From the NCBI GenBank assembly GCA_013399115.1, contig VXAA01005659.1, positions 140,864-204,863 on the forward strand: a stretch of 64,000 nt of DNA, given 5' to 3'. The notes under the pieces were generated by a model. The model ran no database searches. It was not told the origin of the DNA and was given only the letters and a program-made list of their open reading frames with translations. Shown one piece after another: positions 50,320-61,100 of this stretch (positions are counted from its first letter, which is position 1; each line of letters begins with the position of its first letter). Origin of the DNA: Anseranas semipalmata (Eukaryota > Chordata > Aves > Anseriformes > Anseranatidae). The translations under genes and the position numbers were made by a program.

Positions 50320-51319
50320 ACTGAAGAAAAAAATATTTGCATATATCCCTCTGGTGTTTTGTGGCATGCTGTGTGATCTGCCATTGACTTTCTGCATCTG
50401 CAGTAGCTGTACAGCAGTCAGCACAGTCAGGTCTAGAACCCCTAGAATCAAAAGGGTATCCCCCAAAACATACCAGACTGTAATGGTTGCAGTCAGACTT
50501 TTTTCTTTTCCTCCTCTTTCCCTTCTTTTTTCTGGGACTGCTGAATTTTCTCCTTCCATTACCTGAGACTTCAAAATGTAGGCAAACGGATCCATGGCTT
50601 GGATGAATGAAACTTGCATCCTGCCAATGAAAACATATTAAAGGAAGGGGGGGAGTAGTAACAAAAAAACCCTTGAAACACGGGATCTGTTACAGTGAGT
50701 AGAGATCTTTGTCCTTAGCCTGAGAACAATTAGTCATCGAGATATGTCTGTTAGCCTGCAGTCTCTCACCGTAGTAAAACACTAAGAACTGAGAAGCTGA
50801 GACAGGAAGAGAGCAAACGATGTACAGTAACACAGAGATCCAGGAGTACAGACGTGAGGCTGGAAATCAGCTGCCCGAGTTAGCTTAGCTGCTACCTGCC
50901 TGTCTTTGGCAAGTCACAGCTGGCGTGCTTCAACTTTCTTCTCTGTAAAAACAGATATGAGTTTCCCTTGCTCAAACGCGGAGGCATAGTTAATACAGAG
51001 TTGTTGAAAGTTTGGGAACTAGATGAGTATAATTGTAATTGTGCAAAGAGTGTTGGAATAACAAAGGAGTCCTTGGAAATAACGAGATCAAACTAAACGT
51101 GTAACCAAGTCTTTCTAAGCCAGGCATCTGTGGTCAGTTCTTGCCATGCAGATTCACAGGAGGTAAAACTTTCCTATACTGTCACTTAAAGTGTCTCATT
51201 TGTACCTCTAGCTGAGGTGTCATTGTGATCCTCATCACTCCACAATCTGAATTCCTTGTGATTTTAGCATCTCAACCAGGGGAAGTGCTATTGTTCCCAT
51301 TTTACAAACAGAGAACTAG

Positions 51320-51379
51320 GTCCCAATCTGTTAAGGACTGGACTTTCTGTCCAATGACTAAGTCCCAATCTGTTAAGGA
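51320..51379. repeat. 42-bp offset partial tandem duplication
   Basis: GTCCCAATCTGTTAAGGA occurs at 51320-51337 and exactly again at 51362-51379, each preceded by CTAR. The second copy diverges after the shared segment. Confidence 0.85.
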
Positions 51380-53090
51380 GGATTGGACTAGCAGTAAAAA
51401 AAATAAAAAATTAAATAGCTGTCTCATGCTAACTTTCCCAGGATCAGAAGATGTGTGTGATGTGTCAATATTCGTCTCCCCTCCTTTTAGTTGTGCAGTC
51501 AAAGCTGTCACCTGTAGTTAAAGCTGAGTTTGTACCTTTGTAGTCAGTGAGGAAGAAATAGGTTTCTGACCTGGGTGGGCTAAATTGTCCTTGGCAGGTC
51601 CTTCCTCTCTCGGCTAAAGTGTCTGGGGAACCCCCTTAGGCTGCCAGACCCTTGGCAAGCTGAAATCAGGTAAGGCAGTTCCCATTACAGCTCATTCTTG
51701 TTCAGCATGAAAGGGCACTGAGGTCAAAAGCTGCTGTTGAAAAATTGCTGCCTTTGCCTAACGCGTTACCCTGTTTGGCCTTTATACACTGTAGCTTTAA
51801 AGGGTCATTGTCAAAAGTATAACCTGCCTCCCGAGTGAGGAGAGAGCTGGACTGGGATAAATTTGCAAAGATCCTTATGAAAAGCATCTTGAAAGAGGTG
51901 GTGAGAAGGGAGAAGATGCTGGAGTTGGCTGGTCAGTGAATATGGATTGGTACAGGGTAGTGTGGGAGCATCGCTAAAAACCTGTGGAGTTTGGTCCCTG
52001 AAGATTTCTGCTTCATCTCAAACAGGAGCGCGCAGCCAGTGTTATCTGATGGCTGTTCAGCCATCTAGCTGCTGCGCAATCGGTCATTTCTCAGTGACAG
52101 CTAGATTGCATCTCGGTTTATGCTCACAGTGGATCAGATAACACTCCATAGGGCAAGTCTGCAGGATCAAGCACCTACCTCGTAGCGTTCTCTGTGAAGG
52201 CGGGAGGGAAGATATCCCGATGGACAGCTGGCAACGTTGCAAAAACAGGCTGTTACCACAGACGCCTTGGTAAGAGGGAAGAGCCAACGTGGTAGTTAAG
52301 GGAGCAGCTTCAGGTTGTTGCTGAAGGTGGAGTCCCCTTAGGAAAGTGGGGCATCGGCAGAGCAGGCGTTGGTCACTCAGTGCCTTGGACAAATTTTAGA
52401 ACTGTGTGCTATATCCCCGAGTGCTGTGCAGCACAGTCTGGCCTCTGAGTTTGGGGAAGGCCCAGCGTCCCCAGTGCTTTCCCTTGCACGACCTGATGCT
52501 TCAGCTTAGCCATGCAGCATTTCCATTCTGCAATCCAGCACTTGAGCCAGACACGTTTGTCCGCCGCCTCGGGGCGCAGGCCTCGCCTAACCACTGCTGC
52601 TTCCTTCTGCAAGGGCGCTCTTCCCTTCCCCTTCTTGCCAACAGGTTTTTTCCTTATCTGACCCATTGATGCTGCTGAGCTGAGCCCTGTCCTCAGGTCG
52701 GGTACCTGCCTTGGACGTTGTGGGCTGCCCAAGATGAAGGCTGCAGCCACCCACAGTGCTTCAAATGGTGTCTGTGTCTTGGGGCTGCCTGCAGGGTGGG
52801 GAGAGGGCAGAAACAGCCTGGCTTGAGCAGGAGTAGGAACCACGTTACATTTTCAAGCAAACTGGAAAAATTAAAAACAAAACAAAACAAAAACCATTCA
52901 GGTGAAATGTTTCATTTTTAGTGTTGCCTGTTGTTGAAGAAAAATATTTCGGACTGAAAAATTGGACCATCCTTTCGAAAGAGTCCAGAAAGGCAATTTT
53001 GAACTTTTCACTTTTTTTTTTTAATTAAGGGGTGAGAGGAAGGTGAGGCTGAATGAAGACCATGCCTTACATAGTACATGCTCCACTCCC

Positions 53091-53138
53091 TTTCTTCTTT
53101 TTTTTTCTTATTTTTTATTTTTTTTTAATTATTTTTTT
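53091..53138. repeat. T-rich low-complexity tract
   Basis: Nearly continuous T with scattered C and A over about 48 bases. Confidence 0.85.
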
Positions 53139-55724
53139 GCTTTTGGCAAAACTGTTTGACCAGCTCCAGGGTTTGGCAGTTTCCATGGAATATTTCTGTG
53201 AGAAGGAATCATGGAAAGCTGCTGCCTTCTCACGCTGCGTAAGAGACTGTATTACAGTATGGAAACCATTTGTATTTTTAAGGTTTCTGCCTGTCTCTTT
53301 CTTTCCATTTCACCTTCCCAGACTGTCCTGGCTTCCCAAGTCCTGACAGAAGGCAGTGGTCTGCCTGCATCTTCCTGCACTCTGCTCTGTGGGTAAACGT
53401 GGAGACATTCATTTTGCAGCTCTAGTGCCAGAACGTCATTTCTGTGAGCATGAGCACTGCTGCATTTGTGCTGAAATTTACCATTGCTGCAAAGGTTTTT
53501 TATAAATGACTTACATTTGTACTTAGACCCTCCCTTTGCAACAACTACTGACCCTATTTACTTGTAGATTTTGCTGACTTCAGTGAAAATTATAGATGCC
53601 CTGGCAGCACTGTTTTACACTGAGTGATCATCTAGCTTTCTTTTTTCTATTTTTTTTTTTTCTGGTAATTTTTTCTGGTCTGATAGGAGGCTGCATGCAA
53701 CAGGAAGCAAATGGTGCTATGTGAGCAGTTAAAAGCAGGCCAGCAGCTGTGACTCACTGTATCAACTGACACTGAAGCTGTAGGTTACCAGTGTGCTTGC
53801 AGCATGGGCTCCCAGAAAGTAGGAGAGCAGATAAATGCTCTCTATAGGGTTTCCTGCTGAAACCCTCCCTCTCCAGCCCACCACTAGAAACACATTTTGG
53901 GGGTAATGCCCAGATTTGCACTCTGTTTCTGTAGGGGTTGGCTAAATATGCCAGGAAGACCAAAATCTCCTGTCCCGAGACAGGCGGGACATGCAGCGGG
54001 AGGGCTGCCAGTTCGTGTCGGGCAGCCGGCAGGGTTGTCCCAGCCTCTGGGGCAATTTGTTCTGGTTTCTGTTTATGAGTCCTGCAGGGTGGAGCTCAGT
54101 GTAAAAGCTTCATCCGGCGCGCTAACCTGCTCTCTGAGTGCAGACGTATGTACGGCTGCCCATCCTGCTAGCGCGATCTGATAAGAGCATGAGTTTAGGT
54201 CAGTTCCTGGTGTCACTGCTGTTGTCACCAACGTCAGGAGCAGTTTCTGGCTGTGCGGCACATGCAGCACCAAGTCCCTTGTGAGCCCCTTGCAGAGAGG
54301 GGCAAAGTTTTTGGTGTTTTTGTCTCTCTCTTTGATACCGTGCTGTAAATTGCAGTGCTGCTCTGACGCCTGAGGCCAAGAAAGGGTTTTCTGTGGTAAG
54401 GATTTTGTGGTTTGCTTTGGAGTTTGATCATCTATCTATATCTGATCAAAACCTGTCTACTTGGAAACTGCACTTGAGCTGGTTTCAGTGGGAGATAATG
54501 CAAAGCATAGTCCTTCGGGTGATGCTAACCCCTTCACAACATCGCAGCCTCTTAGAGCTTCTGCCAGGCAGCTGTACAGGGACGAGGCCTCACTTTGTGC
54601 TTGCTCAAACTGACGTCAAAACCACGTGGGCTCCATTGAGGACAGGGCAGGCACAGGTCTGCCCCAACTATTACTTGCAGGCTGCATGGAGACTGTAAGA
54701 CATCCACGGTCCGCTTGCAGCTGCAAGGCATCAGATGCTGTTGGCCCCCTCTGTGGTGAAAGGCAGGAGGAGACCAAGTGTCCCTCCAAGGACACACAGC
54801 TCTGCTGGCAGGGTGGGACACAGCGGTGGGACAGCCACCCCCTGTGGGTGGCGTATTGGGGCTGGTTTGCTGCCAAGTTGTATGACAGTGTCCCTGGGGG
54901 ATGGAGGGGGACAGCAGCACCTGCATTGCTGCAAGGGAAGGGAAAAGCAGTGTTGTTCGAGGGGTACGGGGTGCTTGGACGGAGTATTTCAGTAGGGAGC
55001 AGACAGGATGTCACCAAAGGGAGTGGAGAAAGCCGGGAAGTTATGCTTTTCATACCGGTAAATTTCAGGAAAATTAATGCTGAGAATGGAACTGATTTTG
55101 CCTGAATTACTTATTACTTGGGCAAAATCCCTGATTACACAGAAGATTTACCATGTTTGTGGTACTCCATTGCCACTGAAGGGATGAGTTATAATTAGGG
55201 TGATTGCTTTTCTTGCATGGATACAAGGCACAAGTGGACAACCAGATAATAATTAGGAACGATATCTTGAAATGTAGTTAGGGAAATGCATTTCTAGCAT
55301 GCTCAAATATGTAATTAATATTAAGCTTCATTTTATTGCTGAAAAGGGTGCATATTCCAATTTGAATACATTCCAATATAATGTTGATTAGAAATCAATT
55401 TGTAAAACTCTTTAAGTGTAGGACTGAAATTAATTTGCAGCAGAATCTGTGTACTTTGTTTCTGCAATCTATTCAGATCTGTTTATACAAGGAAAATGTT
55501 CTTTCCGCTGTTGCATCTGAGGTAGGAATAAACATAATGCATTTCACAGGTTTTAAAAAACTGAAAGAAGCAGATTTAATAAGAGAACACTAGGTATTTC
55601 CTGAAACATGCACATTCCCGCTCCTGAATCTCTCAGTATACAAAATTCTTCATACAAACAAACCATATCCAGCTTTTGTCTAGTTTGAACCCTTTCAGAA
55701 TGATTCCAGTTTCCTGCAAATATT

Positions 55725-55749
55725 AAAAAAAAAAAAAAAAAAAAAAAAA
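55725..55749. repeat. Poly(A) run (25 A)
   Basis: A pure A run in INPP5D intron 2. There is no AATAAA signal just upstream and no clear target-site duplication, so a retrocopy is not supported. Confidence 0.9.
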
Positions 55750-56632
55750 GTTCAGAGAAGATGGCTTAAATCAGGTTAAAGTTATACATATAATTTCTTT
55801 TTTGCAAACATCAAAAAGTGAAGTCAGGTATTTGAAAGCTATTGCATGCCATGAAATTAAATCTATTTTCCTTTTAACTGGATGTGGGCTTAGATAAAAT
55901 TTAACTCCATTTAATGCCAAAGAATATCATCAATTTTTGTTACAGTTTGCCCTCCAATAAATGTGTTATGTCACAAACTGCACACACGAGCAGATTGTTC
56001 TAATTTTAAAACTATACCTCAAAAAAAAATCTTAACAGATTTTGAAAGTAATATAAATAATCTGTTACTTGAAAGCCTTCATCATGCTTAAACAAGTGAA
56101 AATTGAAAATAGGCAGTCCTCGCTGAATGTACAGAGGTAACTTCCAGGAACTGCAAAATTTTTTCAGATTCGGAAGATAAAGATTAGATCTGTTAAAGAG
56201 TAATCACTTCAACAATTATTGGTTTAGAAGAATAATTGTTTCACCTTATTATTATTTTTTTTGAAAGGCTCAAAAGACCACCCACAACCACACACCCAGC
56301 AGCTCTTTTCTAGCCCCCTGGATCTTCCAGTTCCCACTACCAACGCGTGAGTGCACGAACACGAGTGCTTGAGTTTGCTCGTGACACAAAAATGGGGCAA
56401 ACACTTTGGTTGGGGGACAGGAACGGGTGGCCAGGAGGTGGTGGGAGCCTCAGCCTCCAGTGGCACAGAAACTTTCTCCAGCATCGAATGCTCTGTAGGA
56501 AGTTCTGCCCACCCCTGCAGATATTTCCATCCCAAATCAGCCGCTTTTGTAGGCACATTTTAAAGGAAGGGGGAGTTAATCTCTGCTGATGGAGTGAGAA
56601 CTATTAGAAGGTGTTGGTTGTTTTGTTGTTCT

Positions 56633-56663
56633 GTTTTTGTTTTTTTTGTTTTTTTTTTTTTTT
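56633..56663. repeat. T-rich (TTTTTG) low-complexity tract
   Basis: T runs interrupted by single G bases, ending in a run of 15 or more T. Confidence 0.85.
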
Positions 56664-58179
56664 AAAACAGATTTTTCACATTTTTACAAGCCTGTGCTCG
56701 AGAGGTAAAATGTTACAATCCTAAACAAGGTGAGCACCCTGGGGGGGACACCTTGACATCTCCAGGACTAACAAAATGAAAAATGTCCTGTAATTTTAAA
56801 ACTCACCTGGCAGATGAGGAAGAATAATTGAAAACGTACACAACCAATGTTATCAATAAGAAAATACTCTCATTTTTCAGCGTGGATCTCAGCTTTCATG
56901 TTACCAGTCACGTAGTCAGAGTTTAAAGCATTTGATTGTCTTATCTTTTTTGTGTTTCATGTCTTCAAAGATTTCTGATGAAGTTTCATAACTGAATTTA
57001 AAGTATTCATGGAGACAGCAGATCATTCCCCTTTTGACTGTGCGGTAATGCAGCACTGCGTCTTATTGCTTCTGTGCTTTCAGGCATGATGGGTCACAGG
57101 GAGAAGTACTCGTTTTCAGGCAAGTCTTGAGATGTTTTCTTGAAGAAAGAGAAGCTAATATGTTGTTGGTTGAGGCTTTTGTACTTCACAAATAGATCAT
57201 TTAAGACAGGAACAAGTCTTAAAAAACATAGCTATTGAATGTGCTTACAGTGAGTCTTATGGCAAATATTGCCATCTGTACAAAATTGTTTCTGCACTTG
57301 TTACTGGAAGGGTGATGCCCTTTTTTCTTTAGAGATTTACCTTGATTTGCTGATGAGATGCATCATTGCAGGCTGTGTCCGCCATGCAGAGATGCCACTC
57401 ACCCAGCACAGAACACCAGGTCACACGTAATACTTAGGCTCCAGTTAGACCTTGATCACTCGATCTGTTCTGCAGCCTTAGGTAACTGGACCAATGGACC
57501 CTTCGCGTGTGCTGCGGCTTATTACCGATGGTTAACCTGTGAAAAATAGAAAGATACAATCACCTTTAAATAAAATTTGATTTAAAGGACTGTCCTAGTT
57601 GCACTTGTTTTAGGTAAACTCGATCTGTTTCACCAGTACCTTTCAAATGGACCTTTTGGTGGTTGAGGCAATTTCCATTTAAAGTTTTTGAAGAAATGTA
57701 GAATCCTTTAGTTTTAAGGTTGATGCATAAATGCAAAGTACACAGGACTTGATTTCAAATGACAAAATAGTTTGGGGAAACAAAACAGACTTTAGCAAAG
57801 ATAGCTCAGATTCAGTCATTTCAAAGTCCCTCTGAGAATGAAATCACAACGCAGCTTTTGGTTGTTCCCAGTTCTTTGTCATGCTGTCTGACTTCTTCTG
57901 TCTTCACTTCCTAACTTCTGACAGAGCTTTCCATCTTGGTTCTCTGCTGAAAGTCTAAGCCAAGTCCCTTCTTCCAGTTCCATCCCAGGGCTCCAAAGCT
58001 TTCCTTTTCCAGTATTTAGCACTTGATGTCTGTTGAAACTGGGATCCATTCAGCACAGAAGACAACAGGGAAGGCAGAGAGCTGGTTATGGATCCTGATT
58101 ATGAGAATGGAAATTTTCGTTTGACTCAAAGTGCTGAAGCTTTTCAGTGGAAAACGAAAAAGCACAAGGCTTGTGATTT

Positions 58180-58194
58180 AAAAAAAAAAAAAAA
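58180..58194. repeat. Poly(A) run (15 A)
   Basis: A simple A run in INPP5D intron 2. Confidence 0.85.
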
Positions 58195-61100
58195 GTCGTC
58201 AGAAGTAGTGTACTCCAAAACTTTTGCTTAAATTCTACCCACACACTCAGAAGTGCTAAAAATTGCTTCGGATCCCCATGGCTCTGCAGTCCTGGCTCAT
58301 TCATCACCAACTCATCTGACTTGCACCCTGTAGCTAAATTTAACGCCAGTCCCTCATGTTCTGTCATGGAACCATTCTGTTGTTCGCTTGTTGTTGATGT
58401 AAATCTTGTTTGTTATAACAGAGAAATTATGAAAGGGTTGGCTGCTCGGGAGGTTTCTCTTGTTACGAGTTGGATCGTAATATGCTGTGTTGGTAAAATC
58501 TTTTCCGATGGCTCAAGTCTGCCTGTTTTATTTAGTGCGAAAGACCACCTCAAGTATGTGCTGTTGTTGCTTTCTGTAACTACTTGGTGTTCTTAATAGC
58601 TTGTACCTAGCTATATTAGTTAGATATTTGGCAATTGCCATACTTTTTGTGTGAATTGAGAGTGCCGGAGCAGAATGGAATGGAGTCTTTAAGTAGGATC
58701 CTAGTACATTATTTTTGTGACCTGTCTTTATTCTGTGTGGGAGAATGCTGGTTCAAACAACTTCTGTAGGTCCTTTACTTTCCAGAATTTCTAATGTGGT
58801 TTTCTTTAGGATGCAGAATTTTTACAAAAAAATTGAGATAAAAATTTGGCAGCCAGCTGTACTCTACTGAAAACTCCTTTCAATTTTCCTTCTCTTCAAC
58901 AGACTATTTTAATTTGCAAGTGTCCCAATTCTGCCATGGGAGCATTTCCTACCTGTGAACGTGGCCAACTGTCAGGCTGCCAGAGCGAAGCCTGAGTAGG
59001 ATCACACAGATGAAAACTCTTGCAGGGCCAGAGGAGGTCAGAAGTGGCAGATATGGCAGGATCTTTTTAAGGTTAACTCAAACTGTGCTCACGTTCCACA
59101 CATAGAACTTGTTAAACAGATAAAACAGCATAAGCAGAATGCATTGTCTTTTCCATGAAATTGTGGATAGGAAAAAATGAGATAGCTGTTTTGACCAAAA
59201 TTGGATCAAGAAAGAGTTCAGGTTTTAAGCTAGCTTTTCACTGTAGCTGAAGTCAGCATGTGTCTCCTTCCCAGTTAGCACCAGAGGCAAGAATGCTTAT
59301 TTGCACCTGGTTGACTTGTTTCCAGCTCGCATTAAGAGGAGTCATATTTCATGCACATATTTCAAGCAAGCAAGGAAGTAGGTGCTGAACTTTAACACAT
59401 GTTCTGTGCATGCTAGTATGAAAGAGTGAAAATTGTTTAGCATTTCCTTTTTTAATAGGAATAATGAGAAAGGAATTGTGATGCAGTGACAGTAATTCAT
59501 GTACAACGTCTCTTAAGTTGGTATTATGTTTAAAGAAATGGAGCTTGTGGTAGAGGCAATATGTAAGTGTCTTTCAGTTTCATTTTAGGAACACAGAGTT
59601 TCAGAGGATTGACAAAGCAGTAATTTTCTTTATTTTTTTTTTTCTTCCTTCTAACTTAGTTTTTTTGTTTGTGATGTCTGATTTGCAGCCAGGAACAAAA
59701 CATAGAAGTAATGCATACTTAGTTCTTAATAATTTGCAATTCTTTGTTTCCTTTCATCAATAATCTCCCCTTTCAGAACTTCTGAAGCCCTCTTTCCCAG
59801 AATTTTTCCAATTTCCATGTTTTCCACCCGAAGTCTTAAATGTAAAAGGTCAATGTAGCAACAGTGACCTGAGCAAGCAAACTTGAGCATCAGGACCAAA
59901 CCATATGCAAAATGTGACAAGAAAGCCATCTCACAGGAGACAGGAACTGTTCACCTTCGTTCTCTCCAACCTTACTCAGATTATATATCTCACATCTGCA
60001 CTTAAGCTGTGCCATCCTCCCCCCAAAATGACGATTTTGTTGCAGGTGGGGAGGTGCAGCTCTGGCCACCTGCCAGCATCCTTTGCCCAGGTTCTCTGGA
60101 TTCCTCCCCTTGCCTCTTCTCTCACGCTCAGTTCCCATGCCTGGGCCCCTCTCTCTGAGCTTTATTCAGCATCCGAACGCCCCTGCCAGCTCGCAGGGTC
60201 CCACCACTCACTGAAGTCCAGTCCTTTACTGACCCTCCATGTCACAGGATCCCCCTTTTCCTCAGCTGCTCACTCGCTCCTCTCCCTTTGTACTCCGTAC
60301 TCAGCCCCATTTTCTTCCTACCCCTGGCTGTTGCATTCACAACAGAGCACGTTTCTGGGTGAATTGTATTTTGGGAAGAAGCTGTTGCCCTTTCTCCCAG
60401 CTGTGATTCCTTGTCTGTGGTTCCATTCCTGTGAAATGCTCCTGAAATTGCTTAGCACAAGATTTCATCTATAAGAAATGCTTTCTAACAAACAAATCTG
60501 AAACCCAACCAGGCTGCTTTAAAAATCATTTACCAGGAATTTCTTAGCTCTTGAGTTCAGCTCGTTAGTGAAATATATATGCCTGCCTACATGAGAGCCA
60601 AAAGGAAATTTAAAAATGCCACCTAGACTTCCTAGCTAGCAGACAGTCTCGAAGACAACTGTTTTCCGAAGCAGGAAAGCTATGAAACTTTTTTCAAATC
60701 CAAAAGGCAAAAAAGTTCCTTCCAGCATTTAGCACCAAAGTAGAAGTGACCTGATTTTCAGCTTCCACTTAAATTGGTGGATAGTACAAGAATTTTCTAA
60801 CTTTGAGAACTTATTGACTGTTACTGAAATGCCTATATATGGATTGAAATACTTGGCTTAAGGCACCCTGGTTAGAAAAGCTTGCCCTTAAGCAATATAA
60901 CCAGATGACCAGTTTCCTAGTTCCTCCTTGTGCCTTGGCTCAGGAAAGGAAAACACTTCCTCTTCCTCCTGAGGGCCCCAGACTTCCTGTGCCATCTATT
61001 TATACAATTGTTGTAATGAACCCCAAGTTAACCACTTCCTCGCCTGCTGTAGTGTAGGCTTTACATCTTTTCAATCTGTTTTCACTTTGTCTTTGTAGTC

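Noticed and set aside
55725..55749. Poly(A) run as the tail of a processed retrocopy
   Set aside because: There is no upstream polyadenylation signal, no coding remnant and no flanking direct repeat.
59905..60474. 189-codon plus-strand open frame in INPP5D intron 2
   Set aside because: It is rich in Ser, Leu and Pro, as expected from translated CT-rich sequence. It has no domain, no splice context and no similarity that I recognise.
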